Source: Agromyces sp. Soil535 (lineage in GTDB: Bacteria; Actinomycetota; Actinomycetes; Actinomycetales; Microbacteriaceae). Taken from it: a stretch of 64,000 nt of DNA. The stretch spans positions 1 through 64,000 of the forward strand of contig NZ_LMRW01000013.1 of the NCBI RefSeq assembly GCF_001428255.1, given 5' to 3'. Every line of letters begins with the position of its first letter. Positions within the stretch are counted from its first letter, which is position 1. A program made the translations under genes and the position numbers. The notes beneath the pieces were generated by a model. That model was not told the DNA's origin. It did no database searches and saw nothing but the letters and a program-made list of their open reading frames with translations. Positions 8,659 to 17,958 of the stretch are shown here, piece by piece.

Positions 8659-9564
8659 ATGCACCCCGCCACCACCGTCCCGCTCGCCATGCTGCGCACC
8701 GCCGACCGGGTCTCCCCCGAGCTCGCGGGCCGGCTCGCGCTGCCGCTGTTCCGGCAGGTGCGCCCGACGCTGCCCGTGCGACCCGGCGACCGCGCCGTGC
8801 ACGAGCACGCCGAGCGCGGCACGATCACCATCCGCGGCCGCGAGATCGTCACGTACGCGTGGGGCCGCGGCGCCGAGACCGTGCTCGTGGTGCACGGCTG
8901 GCGCGGCCGAGCCTCCCAGTTCGGCCCCATCGTGCGCGAGCTACGGGCCGAGGGGTACCGCGTCGTCGGCTTCGACGCCCCGGCGAACGGCGACTCCGCC
9001 GGGCGCCGCACCGACATCCGCGACTACCTCGCCGCCATCGAGGAACTGCAGCGCCGGCACGGCCTGTTCCACCTGATTGTCGGGCACTCGTTCGGCGCGC
9101 TCGCGGCGCTCACCGCGGTGCGAGAGGGCACCGCCGCGGGCGGTGTGGTCGCGATCGCCGGCATGGCCGACGCGCGGTTCCTCGTGGACTCGTTCGCGTC
9201 CCGCGTCGGCGTGGGCGCGGCGACCGCCGACGTGCTGGCCCGCCAGTTCGCACGGCGGGTGCTGCCAGACGTGCAGGAGCCGTACGCGCGCTTCGATGCC
9301 GTCGCCGATCCGCTCCCCGCCGCCGTGCCGCTCCTTGTCGTGCACGACCGCAGCGACCGTGAGGTCTCGGCATCCGAGGCGCTTCGCCTGCACGCCGCGC
9401 ATGGCGAACGCTCGCGGCTCGTGCTCACCGACGGTGCGGGCCACTCCCGCGTGCTCGGCGCCGACGCGACGCTCGACGCCGTTACGGCGTTCGCCACGGG
9501 TGGGCTGCCCGCACTCGACCGGGCGGGATTCGGCGCGATCGAGGTGCCCGCAGCATCCGCGTGA
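8659..9564 (+). CDS. Alpha/beta hydrolase
   Basis: I chose ATG 8659 because GGAGG lies at 8649-8653; ATG 8647 is an alternative. The 301-residue product has the alpha/beta-hydrolase order: oxyanion loop VVHGWRG, a conserved GFDAPANGDS strand turn, nucleophile elbow GHSFGA, an acid in VVHDRSDREV, and the catalytic His in DGAGHSR. No signal peptide is seen, so it acts in the cytosol, as an esterase or similar hydrolase on an unknown substrate. Expression is probably controlled by the divergent TetR protein. Confidence 0.85.
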   Translation: MHPATTVPLAMLRTADRVSPELAGRLALPLFRQVRPTLPVRPGDRAVHEHAERGTITIRGREIVTYAWGRGAETVLVVHGWRGRASQFGPIVRELRAEGYRVVGFDAPANGDSAGRRTDIRDYLAAIEELQRRHGLFHLIVGHSFGALAALTAVREGTAAGGVVAIAGMADARFLVDSFASRVGVGAATADVLARQFARRVLPDVQEPYARFDAVADPLPAAVPLLVVHDRSDREVSASEALRLHAAHGERSRLVLTDGAGHSRVLGADATLDAVTAFATGGLPALDRAGFGAIEVPAASA

Positions 9565-9589
9565 TCGGGGCGCTCGGGGAGACCTGTCT

Positions 9590-9652
9590 CATCGAGTCAC
9601 GCCGAACGGCCGCACGCCGCGGAGTGGAGCGGCCGATTCGCGTGACTCGATG
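9590..9652. terminator. Long hairpin between convergent genes, possible bidirectional terminator
   Basis: CATCGAGTCACGC at 9590-9602 is perfectly complementary to GCGTGACTCGATG at 9640-9652. A second inner pairing CGGCCGC/GCGGCCG adds to the stem. There is no T-tract on either side. It lies between the convergent hydrolase and aldo/keto reductase genes. Confidence 0.5.
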
Positions 9653-9676
9653 CGAACGGCACCGGAAATACGCCGC

Positions 9677-10645
9677 TCAGTACCAGAACGGGGCCTGCGG
9701 CACGTAGGGCGCCTCGAGCTCTCGCACCTCGTCGTCGGTGAGGGTCAGGTCGAGGGCGGCGACGGCATCCGCGAGGTGGTGCGGCTTGGTCGCACCTACG
9801 ATCGGGGCGGTGACGACGGGCCTGCCCAGCACCCACGCGAGGGCGACCTGCGCCATGGTGACCCCGCGTGCCTCCGCGACGCGCTGCACGGCGTCGACGA
9901 TGGGCTCGTCGGCGGGCGAGTCGAAGGCCTTCGCGACCGCATCCACCGATGAGCGGCCGGTCTGCTCGCCCCACGGACGCGTGAGCCTGCCCTTGGCCTG
10001 TGGCGAGTACGGGATGACGCCGACGCCCATGTCCTCGCACATGGGCAGCATCTCGCGCTCCTCCTCGCGCTTGAGGAGGTTGACCTGGTCCTGCATCGCG
10101 ACGAACGGCGTCCAGCCGTGCACCGCGGCCGCGGTCTGGAGCTTCGCGAACTCCCACGCGTGCATGGACGAGGCGCCGAGGTAGCGCACCTTGCCGGCCT
10201 TCACGAGGTCGTGCAGCGCCTCCATCGTCTCCTCGACCGGGGTCTCGGGATCGAAGCGGTGGATCAGGTAGAGGTCGATGTAGTCGGTCCCCAGGCGGGC
10301 GAGGGAGGCGTCGACCTGCTCCATGATCGCCTTCCTCGACAGGCCGGCCCCGCCGGGTCCGTCGTGCATGCGGCCGGAGACCTTCGTGGCGAGCACGATG
10401 TCCTCGCGCCGGGAGTACCGCTCGATCGCGCGGCCGACGAACTCCTCCGAGCTGCCCAGCTGGTACACGTTCGCGGTGTCCCAGAACGTGACGCCGAGCT
10501 CCACGGCCTGGCGGAAGAACGGCTGCGCCGCGTCCTCGTCGAGCGTCCATTGGTGCAGACCTCTGCCGGGGTCGCCGTAGCTCATACAGCCGAGCGCGAT
10601 GCGGCTCAGCTTCAGGCCCGTCCGGCCGAGTCGTGCGTACTCCAT
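9677..10645 (-). CDS. Aldo/keto reductase
   Basis: The 322-residue product starts at ATG 10645 behind the strong ribosome site GGAGGGGAG. It is a TIM-barrel NAD(P)H-dependent oxidoreductase. The catalytic tetrad is visible: Asp and Tyr in FWDTANVYQLG, Lys in VLATKV, His in LYLIHRFD. The C-terminal cofactor loop reads TAPIVGATKPHHL. Sequence resembles the group near E. coli YajO/IolS that reduces small aldehydes, but the substrate cannot be told. It stands alone and is divergent from the chelatase gene. Confidence 0.9.
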   Translation of the reverse strand: MEYARLGRTGLKLSRIALGCMSYGDPGRGLHQWTLDEDAAQPFFRQAVELGVTFWDTANVYQLGSSEEFVGRAIERYSRREDIVLATKVSGRMHDGPGGAGLSRKAIMEQVDASLARLGTDYIDLYLIHRFDPETPVEETMEALHDLVKAGKVRYLGASSMHAWEFAKLQTAAAVHGWTPFVAMQDQVNLLKREEEREMLPMCEDMGVGVIPYSPQAKGRLTRPWGEQTGRSSVDAVAKAFDSPADEPIVDAVQRVAEARGVTMAQVALAWVLGRPVVTAPIVGATKPHHLADAVAALDLTLTDDEVRELEAPYVPQAPFWY

Positions 10646-10826
10646 CGGTGGCTCCCCTCCGGGCCCTGTGCGGTCGCGGCCCTTCGCTGCCAGCCAACAC
10701 CCATTCGCGCCGATCCGGGAGGCCCTCGCGAACGGGGTACCGGCAATGCCTCCCTCGCCTCCCGCCGCGGGGTCACGTGGCGTCGCACGGATGCGACGTG
10801 CCCTCGTCGTTTGCGACGATGGGCGC

Positions 10827-11582
10827 ATGAGCGCACGGCTGCCCGCACTCGTGGGCATCTCGCACGGCACCTCGTCGCCCGAGGGGCGCCGTGCGGTGCG
10901 CGGGCTGCATGACGCGGTGGTTACGGCGGTGGCGAAGCTGCATCCGGATGCCACGCCGTCGGTGCGGCTCGGACACGTCGACGTCGAGCAGCCCGACGTG
11001 CCCACGACGCTCGCCTCGCTCGAGCCGGATCAGCCCGCGGTCGTCGTGCCCCTGCTCCTCTCGGCCGGGTACCACGTGTACGTCGACCTCACCGAGGCGG
11101 TCGAGGCGGAGACCGAGCGGACGGCCCGGCCCGTCGTGCTCGCAGGCGCCCTCGGGCCCGATGACCGGCTCACGACCGTGCTGCTGCGGCGGTTACGCGA
11201 GGCCGGCCTGGGTGACGACGACCGGATCGTGCTCGCGGTCGCCGGATCGAGCGACCGACGTGCGGTCGACGACTGCCGCGACATGGCGGCACGGCTCGCC
11301 GTCGCATCCGCACGCGACGTGTCGCTCGGGTTCCTCGCGGCCGCGGAGCCGCGCCTGCCCGCCGCGGTCGCCGCGGCCAGCCACGAGCGACGCGGCAGCG
11401 GCGGCGGTCGCGTGATCGTCGCGAACTACCTGCTCGCGCCGGGCTACTTCGACGACCTCGCGCGGGCGGCCGGCGCGGACGTGACGGCGCGACCGCTGCT
11501 CGTGCCCGGCGAGGCCGCTCCGCCCGAACTCGTCGCCGTCGTGCTCGACCGGTACGACGCGGCATCCGGCAACCTCGCCTGA
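10827..11582 (+). CDS. Sirohydrochlorin chelatase (CbiX/SirB-like)
   Basis: The 251-residue product inserts a metal, probably Fe2+ here, into sirohydrochlorin to make siroheme. The N-terminal half carries the chelatase core LVGISHGTSSPEGRRAV with the metal-binding His, then VVPLLLSAGYHVYVDL with a second His. The C-terminal half repeats the fold more weakly. Its place just upstream of sulfite reductase and in the same locus as the uroporphyrinogen methyltransferase supports iron rather than cobalt. ATG 10827 is the start that best fits the family; the ribosome site is weak. Confidence 0.85.
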   Translation: MSARLPALVGISHGTSSPEGRRAVRGLHDAVVTAVAKLHPDATPSVRLGHVDVEQPDVPTTLASLEPDQPAVVVPLLLSAGYHVYVDLTEAVEAETERTARPVVLAGALGPDDRLTTVLLRRLREAGLGDDDRIVLAVAGSSDRRAVDDCRDMAARLAVASARDVSLGFLAAAEPRLPAAVAAASHERRGSGGGRVIVANYLLAPGYFDDLARAAGADVTARPLLVPGEAAPPELVAVVLDRYDAASGNLA

Positions 11583-11685
11583 GCCCGGTGGGCCATCCGT
11601 TCGCCGATTCTCGACCGCGGTACCGCCTCACGCCGGTGCGCAACCCCTGATGGCGAAACACGACCTTGTGTGACGCAATGCGACA

Positions 11686-11741
11686 CGGCGTGACCGGGCG
11701 TGACACGCCGCCTGTCGGCAACGGCCGACCTCGCCTAGCTT
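11686..11741 (+). promoter_or_regulatory. Candidate promoter/operator of the sulfate assimilation operon
   Basis: An inverted repeat CGGCGTG/CACGCCG (11686-11692 with 11704-11710) contains repeated CGTGAC words. A tighter palindrome GTCGGC-AACG-GCCGAC lies at 11714-11729, just before a TAGCTT -10-like hexamer at 11736-11741. The operon start codon follows 55 bp later. The regulator is unknown. Confidence 0.4.
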
Positions 11742-11796
11742 CGACCGAACACGGAACAACGCGCACCCGGCGCCGGCCGAGGAGAGGAGGCAGCCA

Positions 11797-13587
11797 GTGA
11801 CCACCCCGACGACGACGGATGCCACGCCCGCACGCCCGGCTCGCGCCGAGCGGCCCGCCCGACCGGAGGGCGGCGCCCGACCGGCACCGGCCCGCGGCGA
11901 CCGGCCCACCCGCCCGGCCTCGCGACCGCACGGCCAGTGGAAGGTGGACGGCACCGAGCCGCTGAACGCCAACGAGCAGTGGAAGCAGGAGGACGGCGGC
12001 CTCGCCGTTCGCGAGCGCATCGAGTCGATCTACGCGACCGGCGGCTTCCAGAGCATCGACCCGACCGACCTTCACGGCCGGTTCCGCTGGTGGGGCCTGT
12101 ACACGCAGCGCAAGCCGGGCATCGACGGCGGCAAGACCGCCACCCTCGAGCCGCACGAGCTCGAGGACGAGTACTTCATGCTCCGCGTGCGCATCGACGG
12201 CGGGCAGCTCACCACCGACCAACTCCGCGTGGTCGGCGAGATCTCGACCGAGTTCGGGCGCGACACCGCCGACCTCACCGACCGCCAGAACATCCAGCTG
12301 CACTGGATCCGTGTCGAGGACGTGCCCGAGATCTGGCGCCGGCTCGAGGCCGTGGGGCTCTGCACCACCGAGGCGTGCGGCGACGTGCCGCGTGTCATCC
12401 TCGGGTCGCCGGTCGCGGGGATCGCCGCGGACGAGCTCATCGACCCGACCCCGCAGATCGCCGAGATCACGTCCCGGTTCATCGGCGACGAGTCGCTCGC
12501 CAATCTGCCCCGCAAGTTCAAGTCCGCGATCACCGGGCACCCCAGCCAGGACGTCGTGCACGAGATCAACGACGTCGCCTTCGTCGCGGTGGAGCACCCT
12601 GAGCTCGGTGTGGGATACGACCTCTGGGTCGGCGGCGGCCTCTCCACGGCGCCGCGACTCGCTGAGCGCCTCGGCGTGTTCGTCGCACCCGACAAGGTCG
12701 CCGAGGCCTGGCACGGCGTCGCGCAGATCTTCCGCGACTACGGCTACCGGCGCCTGCGCAACAAGGCCCGCCTGAAGTTCCTGCTCGCCGACTGGGGCAC
12801 CGAGAAGTTCCGCGAGGTGCTCGAGACGGAGTACCTCGGCGCGCCGCTGCCCGACGGGCCCGCGGCGCCCACCCCCGCGACCCCCGGCGATCACGTGGGC
12901 GTGCACCGCCAGCGCGACGGCCGCCACTACGTCGGCGTCACCCCGCTCGTCGGGCGCGTCTCGGGCACCATGCTCACCCGCCTCGCCGACATGCTCGAGG
13001 CGCACGGCTCCCGGCGCCTGCGCACCACGCCGCACCAGAAGCTCGTCCTGCTCGACGTCGATGAGACCGAGCTCGAGCCGCTCATCGCGGGTCTCGACGA
13101 GCTCGGACTCTCCGCCCGGCCGAGCCTCTTCCGCCGCTCGACCATCGCGTGCACGGGCATCGAGTTCTGCAAGCTCGCGATCGTCGAGACGAAGCAGACG
13201 GCCTCCGACGCGGTGCGCGAGCTCGAGCAGCGCCTCGCCGGCCTCGAGGACCGCCTTCCTGCGCCCATCAGCCTGCACGTGAACGGATGCCCCAACTCCT
13301 GCGCGCGCATCCAGACCGCCGACATCGGGCTGAAGGGCCAGCTCCTGCCCGACGGCGACGGCGGCCAGACGCCCGGCTTCCAGGTCCACCTCGGCGGCGG
13401 GCTCGCCTCGCAGGACCGCGACGAGGCCGGCCTCGGCCGCACCGTGCGCGGCCTGAAGGTCACCGCCGAGGGCCTCGCCGACTACGTCGAGCTGCTCGTG
13501 CGCCGCTTCCTCGACCAGCGCGACGAGGCGGCAGACGAGACGTTCGCGAACTGGGCCCACCGCGTCGACGAGGAGGCACTGCGATGA
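11797..13587 (+). CDS. sir: Ferredoxin-dependent assimilatory sulfite reductase
   Basis: This 596-residue siroheme and [4Fe-4S] enzyme reduces sulfite to sulfide with six electrons. It has two half-repeats of the sulfite/nitrite reductase fold. Cluster ligands are Cys 452 and 458 (ACTGIEFC) and Cys 498 and 502 (NGCPNSC). A Pro/Ala/Arg-rich tail of about 45 residues precedes the domain. GTG 11797 follows GAGGAGAGGAGG, a strong ribosome site. Nitrite reductases share the family, but the neighbours cysH, cysD and cysN make sulfite the likely substrate. It overlaps cysH by four bases. Confidence 0.93.
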   Translation: MTTPTTTDATPARPARAERPARPEGGARPAPARGDRPTRPASRPHGQWKVDGTEPLNANEQWKQEDGGLAVRERIESIYATGGFQSIDPTDLHGRFRWWGLYTQRKPGIDGGKTATLEPHELEDEYFMLRVRIDGGQLTTDQLRVVGEISTEFGRDTADLTDRQNIQLHWIRVEDVPEIWRRLEAVGLCTTEACGDVPRVILGSPVAGIAADELIDPTPQIAEITSRFIGDESLANLPRKFKSAITGHPSQDVVHEINDVAFVAVEHPELGVGYDLWVGGGLSTAPRLAERLGVFVAPDKVAEAWHGVAQIFRDYGYRRLRNKARLKFLLADWGTEKFREVLETEYLGAPLPDGPAAPTPATPGDHVGVHRQRDGRHYVGVTPLVGRVSGTMLTRLADMLEAHGSRRLRTTPHQKLVLLDVDETELEPLIAGLDELGLSARPSLFRRSTIACTGIEFCKLAIVETKQTASDAVRELEQRLAGLEDRLPAPISLHVNGCPNSCARIQTADIGLKGQLLPDGDGGQTPGFQVHLGGGLASQDRDEAGLGRTVRGLKVTAEGLADYVELLVRRFLDQRDEAADETFANWAHRVDEEALR

Positions 13588-14405
13588 GCGCCAGGAATGT
13601 GGGTCGAGGAGCGGCGCAGCCGCGTCTCGAGACCTCTGCGACGCGGTCGGGTCTCGAGACGCGCGCTGACGCGCGCTCCTCGACCAGCAGCTCCCGCCGC
13701 AGCGCAGACGAGCTTCGCGCACTCGCGGCGGCGGGCAACGAGCTGCTTGGAAACCTCGCCGACCACGAGGCATCCGCTGCCGAGGTCGTCGCCTGGGTGG
13801 CGGCGAACTTCACGACGGATGCCGCCGCGATCGCCTGCTCGATGGCCGACGCCGTGCTGCCGCACGTGGTCGCCGAGCAGCTGCCCGGCGTCGACGTGCT
13901 GTTCCTCGACACGGGGTACCACTTCACCGAGACGTACGTGACGCGCGACGAGGTGGCCCGCGCCCTCGACGTGCGCGTCGTCGACGTGCTGCCCGAGCAG
14001 ACCGTGGCCGAGCAGGACGCGGAGTTCGGGGCCGAGCTGTTCGCGCGCGACCCGGGCCTGTGCTGCGCCCGCCGCAAGGTCGCGCCGCTGCAGCAGGCGC
14101 TCTCCGGCTATGAGGTGTGGTTCACGGGCGTGCGCCGCGAGGAGGCGCCGACCCGCTCGAACACGCCGCTCGTCACGTGGGACGAACGCAACGGCCTCGT
14201 GAAGGTCAACCCGCTCGCGGCGTGGACCTTCGACGAGCTGCTCGACTACGCGGGCGCCCACCAGGTGCCCGTGAACCTCCTGATGTCGCACGGCTACCCC
14301 TCGATCGGCTGCGAGCCGTGCACCAAGCCGGTCGCCGCGGGCGAGGACCCGAGGTCGGGTCGCTGGGCCGGCCTCGCCAAGACGGAATGCGGGCTGCACC
14401 TATGA
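13584..14405 (+). CDS. cysH: APS reductase (phosphoadenylyl/adenylyl-sulfate reductase, CysH)
   Basis: The 273-residue product reduces adenylylsulfate to sulfite. Two cysteine pairs, Cys 160-161 (LCCARRK) and Cys 243/246 (GCEPC), bind a [4Fe-4S] cluster and mark the APS-using rather than PAPS-using type. The catalytic Cys 269 is in ECGLHL. The nucleotide-binding part starts near residue 50. Residues 6 to 34 are encoded by an inverted pair of REP-like repeats and have no counterpart in the family. No ATG or GTG lies between the repeat and the conserved core, so the repeat must be translated or lost by other means. It overlaps both neighbours by ATGA. Confidence 0.93.
   Translation: MSARNVGRGAAQPRLETSATRSGLETRADARSSTSSSRRSADELRALAAAGNELLGNLADHEASAAEVVAWVAANFTTDAAAIACSMADAVLPHVVAEQLPGVDVLFLDTGYHFTETYVTRDEVARALDVRVVDVLPEQTVAEQDAEFGAELFARDPGLCCARRKVAPLQQALSGYEVWFTGVRREEAPTRSNTPLVTWDERNGLVKVNPLAAWTFDELLDYAGAHQVPVNLLMSHGYPSIGCEPCTKPVAAGEDPRSGRWAGLAKTECGLHL
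13601..13685. repeat. Inverted REP-like pair inside cysH
   Basis: Element 13601-13634 begins GGGTCGAGGAG and ends GTCTCGAGACC. Element 13649-13685 is its inverted form, GGGTCTCGAGACG to CTCCTCGACC. Each is itself an imperfect palindrome. Together they could form a large hairpin in the mRNA just after the start codon. Confidence 0.92.
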
Positions 14406-15460
14406 GCGAACCGAATCTGCGGGTTGAGGAGCGGCCGCAGGCCGCGTCTCGAAACCGCGAGACGGAGGTCGAGCGGGTTGAGGAGGGCGCGCAGCGCCCG
14501 TCTCGAAACCCGGACTCCGCGCAGGCGGGTTTCGAGACGACCGCTGCGCGGTCTCCTCAACCCGCGAAGGGCCTCGACGCGCTCGACACCCTCGAGTCCG
14601 AGTCGATCCACATCATCCGCGAGGTCGTCGCCGAGTTCGAGCGGCCGGTGCTGCTGTTCTCGGGCGGCAAGGACTCCGTGGTGGTGCTCCACCTGGCCGC
14701 CAAGGCCTTCTGGCCGGCGCGGGTGCCGTTCCCGGTGCTGCACATCGACACCGGCCACAACTTCCCCGAGGTCATCCACTTCCGCGACCGCACGGTCGAG
14801 CGCCTGGGCCTCCGGCTCGAGGTCGCCGCCGTGCAGGACTACCTCGACGACGGCCGCCTGCGGGAGCGCGCCGACGGCACCCGCAACCCGCTGCAGACGC
14901 TGCCGCTGCTCGACGCGATCGCCGCCGGCCGGCACGACGCCGTGTTCGGCGGCGCCCGCCGCGACGAGGACAAGGCCCGCGCCAAGGAGCGCATCCTCAG
15001 CCTCCGCGACGAGTTCGGCCAGTGGGACCCGCGCAACCAGCGCCCCGAGCTCTGGGACCTCTACAACGGCCGCCACACCGTCGGCCAGCACGTGCGCGCG
15101 TTCCCGATCTCGAACTGGACCGAGCTCGACGTGTGGCGCTACATCGAGCGAGAGGGCATCGAGCTGCCGCCGCTGTACTACGCGCACGAGCGCGAGGTGT
15201 ACCGCCGCGACGGCATGTGGCGCGCGGTCTCCGAGGTCTCGCCGCCGCGCGCCGACGAGGCGGTCGAGCGCCGCACGGTGCGGTACCGCACGGTGGGTGA
15301 CATGAGCTGCACCGGCGCGGTCGAGTCGGATGCGGCATCCGTCGGCGACGTCGTGCGCGAGGTCGCCACGTCGACCCTCACCGAGCGCGGCGCGACCCGC
15401 GCCGACGACCGCATCTCCGAGGCCGCCATGGAGGACCGCAAGAAGGACGGGTACTTCTGA
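14402..15460 (+). CDS. cysD: Sulfate adenylyltransferase subunit 2 (CysD)
   Basis: CysD makes APS from sulfate and ATP in complex with the GTPase CysN. The PP-loop is LLFSGGKDSVV (about residues 79-89) and the typical HIDTGHNFPEVI, GGARRDEDKARAKERI and C-terminal EDRKKDGYF follow. At 352 residues it is about 50 longer than usual CysD (near 300). The excess is the N-terminal 55 residues, written by three REP-like repeats (RVEERPQAASRN, RVEEGAQRPSRNP, GFETTAARSPQP). No ATG or GTG lies between the repeats and the core. It overlaps cysH by four bases and cysN by one. Confidence 0.95.
   Translation: MSEPNLRVEERPQAASRNRETEVERVEEGAQRPSRNPDSAQAGFETTAARSPQPAKGLDALDTLESESIHIIREVVAEFERPVLLFSGGKDSVVVLHLAAKAFWPARVPFPVLHIDTGHNFPEVIHFRDRTVERLGLRLEVAAVQDYLDDGRLRERADGTRNPLQTLPLLDAIAAGRHDAVFGGARRDEDKARAKERILSLRDEFGQWDPRNQRPELWDLYNGRHTVGQHVRAFPISNWTELDVWRYIEREGIELPPLYYAHEREVYRRDGMWRAVSEVSPPRADEAVERRTVRYRTVGDMSCTGAVESDAASVGDVVREVATSTLTERGATRADDRISEAAMEDRKKDGYF
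14421..14563. repeat. Three REP-like elements inside cysD
   Basis: Elements at 14421-14455 and 14475-14511 have the same orientation (GGGTTGAGGAG to TCTCGAAACC). The one at 14527-14563 is inverted (GGGTTTCGAGACG to CTCCTCAACCC). All three remain in frame with cysD. Confidence 0.92.
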
Positions 15461-16842
15461 TGACGAGCACCGACCGCACGCTCTTCCGGTTCGCGACCGC
15501 CGGCTCCGTCGACGACGGCAAGTCGACCCTCGTGGGCCGCCTGCTGCACGACTCGAAGGCGATCCTCGCGGACCAGCTCGAGTCGGTCGCCCGCACCTCC
15601 GCCGAGCGCGGCTTCGGCGGCGAGCCCGGTGCGATCGACTTCGCGCTGCTCACTGACGGCCTGCGCGCCGAGCGCGAGCAGGGCATCACGATCGACGTCG
15701 CCTACCGCTACTTCGCCACCGGCCGCAGGTCGTTCATCCTCGCCGACTGCCCGGGCCACGTGCAGTACACCCGCAACATGGTCACCGGCGCCACGACCGC
15801 CGACGCGGTCGTCGTGCTCGTCGACGCGCGCAACGGCGTGCTCGAGCAGACCCGCCGCCACCTCGCCGTGGTGCAGCTGCTGCGCGTGCCGCACGTCATC
15901 GTCGCGGTGAACAAGATCGACCTGCTCGGCTACTCGCAGGCCGCCTTCTCGTCGGTCGCCGACGAGGTCACCACGCTCGCGGGCGAGCTCGGTCTGCCCG
16001 ACGCGCACGTCATCCCCGTCTCCGCGCTCGCGGGCGACAATGTCGTCGAGCGCTCGGCGAACACGCCCTGGTACGACGGACCGAGCCTGCTCGAGCTGCT
16101 CGAGACCCTCCCGTCGCTCGACGAGCTCGAGACCGAGCTCGAGGCACTCCGGATGCCGGTGCAGCTCGTCATCCGGCCGCAGGGAGCGGTGGCGCACGAC
16201 GTCGACGACCCCGAGCCCTTCCGCGACTACCGCGCCTTCGCGGGTCGTATCGCGTCGGGGACCGTGCGCGTCGGCGACCGGGTGCAGGTGTTCCCCGGCG
16301 GCGCGACCACGACCGTCACGGGCATCGACGCCGGCCCACGGGAGCTCGAAGCGGCATCCGCCCCCCAGTCGGTGTCGTTGCGGCTCGCCGACCAGCTCGA
16401 CGCCGCGCGTGGCGCCGTCGTCGTGGCCGCGGGTGCATTGCCGATCCCGCGCCGCGAGCTCGACGCCGCACTCTTCTGGCTCGGCGACCGACCGCTGCGG
16501 CCCGGCGCCCGGGTGCTCGTGAAGTCGGGCACCACCACCGTGCAGGCCCTCGTGCCCGAGATCGTCGGGCGCCGCGACCTCGACTCGCTCGCACTCGAGC
16601 CCGCAGACGGCCTCGAGATCAACGACATCGGCCAGGTGCGCGTGCGCCTCGCGGCCGACCTGCCCGTCGAGGAGTACGCCGCGCACCGTCGCGCGGGCGC
16701 GTTCCTCGTCATCGACCCGCAGTCGGGCGCCACGCTCGCTGCCGGGATCGTCACCGCACCGGTCAACGACCTGAAGGTGGCGACCGCCGGTTCCGCCGGC
16801 ATCATCCGCACGACCACCGACACCGAAGGAGCAGCAGCATGA
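15460..16842 (+). CDS. cysN: Sulfate adenylyltransferase subunit 1, GTPase (CysN)
   Basis: This 460-residue translation-factor-like GTPase drives APS synthesis by CysD. The P-loop is GSVDDGKST (residues 15-23), G3 is DCPGH, G4 is NKID. EF-Tu-like beta-barrel domains 2 and 3 follow. The length shows no fused APS kinase (CysC), which fits the APS-type CysH upstream. Start and stop codons overlap those of cysD (TGATG) and of the next gene (ATGA). Confidence 0.96.
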   Translation: MTSTDRTLFRFATAGSVDDGKSTLVGRLLHDSKAILADQLESVARTSAERGFGGEPGAIDFALLTDGLRAEREQGITIDVAYRYFATGRRSFILADCPGHVQYTRNMVTGATTADAVVVLVDARNGVLEQTRRHLAVVQLLRVPHVIVAVNKIDLLGYSQAAFSSVADEVTTLAGELGLPDAHVIPVSALAGDNVVERSANTPWYDGPSLLELLETLPSLDELETELEALRMPVQLVIRPQGAVAHDVDDPEPFRDYRAFAGRIASGTVRVGDRVQVFPGGATTTVTGIDAGPRELEAASAPQSVSLRLADQLDAARGAVVVAAGALPIPRRELDAALFWLGDRPLRPGARVLVKSGTTTVQALVPEIVGRRDLDSLALEPADGLEINDIGQVRVRLAADLPVEEYAAHRRAGAFLVIDPQSGATLAAGIVTAPVNDLKVATAGSAGIIRTTTDTEGAAA

Positions 16843-17951
16843 CCGCAACGTCCCGCGTCAATTCCCGCCTCGGCCTGGTGGGCGGCATGATGATGGCCAC
16901 GGCGATCGTCGCGGTCGCCATGCTGACGCTGAGCGGCTGCGCGCCGCAGGCCGCGGCCGGAGAGGACGCCGAGGCATCCGCGTCGACCGGGCCTGCCGAG
17001 GAGCTGCGCCTCGGGTACTTCGCGAACGTCACCCACGCGCCCGCGCTGGTGGGCCTCGAGGAGGGCCTCTTCGCCGATGCGCTCGGCGACACGAAGCTCA
17101 CCACGCAGGTCTTCAACGCCGGACCGGCCGCGATCGAGGCGCTCTCGGCGGGCGCCATCGACGCGACCTACATCGGGCCGAACCCGTCGATCAACACGTT
17201 CATCCAGTCGGGCGGGCAGTCGGCGCACATCGTCGCCGGTGCGGCGACCGGTGGCGCCGCCCTCGTCGTGCGCGACGGCATCGACTCGGCAGCCGACCTC
17301 GAGGGCACCACGCTCGCGACGCCGCAGCTCGGCAACACGCAGGATGTCGCGCTGCGCTCCTGGCTCGCCGACGAGGGCTACGAGACCGACACCACGGGCG
17401 GCGGCGACGTGCACATCACGCCAACCGAGAACGCGCAGACCCTGACCCTCTTCCAGCAGGGCGGCCTCGACGGCGCCTGGCTGCCTGAGCCGTGGGTCTC
17501 GCGCCTGATCGTCGACGCCGGCGCGCACGTGCTCGTCGACGAGGCGGACCTCTGGGAGGACGGCGCCTTCCCGACGACCGTGCTGCTCGTACGGGCGGAG
17601 TTCCTCGCCGAGCACCCCGAGACGGTGGAGGCGCTGCTCGAGGGGCACGTGGCATCCGTCGCCTGGCTCGACGAGCACGCCGAGGAGGCACCCGACGTCA
17701 TCAACGCGGCCCTCGAGGCCGAGACCGGCAAGCCGCTCGCCGACGAGGTGATCACCCGTGCGCTCGAGCACGTGGCCTTCTCGGTCGACCCGCACGCCGA
17801 GACGTTCGAGACGCTCGTCGAGAACGGCCTCGAGGCGGGTACGCAGAAGGACGGCTCGATCGACGGGTTGTTCGACCTGCGCCTCCTGAACGGGCTGCTC
17901 GAGGCCGAGGGGGCCGAGCCGGTCTCCGCCGGCGGCCTCGGCGAGGAGTAG
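16839..17951 (+). CDS. ssuA: ABC transporter substrate-binding lipoprotein, SsuA/TauA-like
   Basis: The 370-residue product has a signal peptide with lipobox LSGC, then a Glu/Ala/Ser linker, then an NMT1/SsuA-type binding domain starting LRLGYFANVTHAPALVGLEEGLF. This family binds sulfonates, taurine, nitrate or sometimes sulfate. The position between cysN and an ATPase/permease pair in a sulfur operon argues for a sulfur ligand. It overlaps cysN by four bases. The strict choice between alkanesulfonate and sulfate is open; no desulfonating monooxygenase gene is visible. Confidence 0.85.
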   Translation: MTATSRVNSRLGLVGGMMMATAIVAVAMLTLSGCAPQAAAGEDAEASASTGPAEELRLGYFANVTHAPALVGLEEGLFADALGDTKLTTQVFNAGPAAIEALSAGAIDATYIGPNPSINTFIQSGGQSAHIVAGAATGGAALVVRDGIDSAADLEGTTLATPQLGNTQDVALRSWLADEGYETDTTGGGDVHITPTENAQTLTLFQQGGLDGAWLPEPWVSRLIVDAGAHVLVDEADLWEDGAFPTTVLLVRAEFLAEHPETVEALLEGHVASVAWLDEHAEEAPDVINAALEAETGKPLADEVITRALEHVAFSVDPHAETFETLVENGLEAGTQKDGSIDGLFDLRLLNGLLEAEGAEPVSAGGLGEE

Positions 17952-17958
17952 GAGCACC

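Noticed and set aside
11170..13773. Long minus-strand open frame of about 867 codons opposite sulfite reductase
   Set aside because: It mirrors the codon bias of the sir gene and has no recognisable domain or ribosome site.
13601..14563. A CRISPR array made from the repeated elements in cysH and cysD
   Set aside because: Spacing is irregular, elements alternate in orientation, they are translated, and there are no cas genes.
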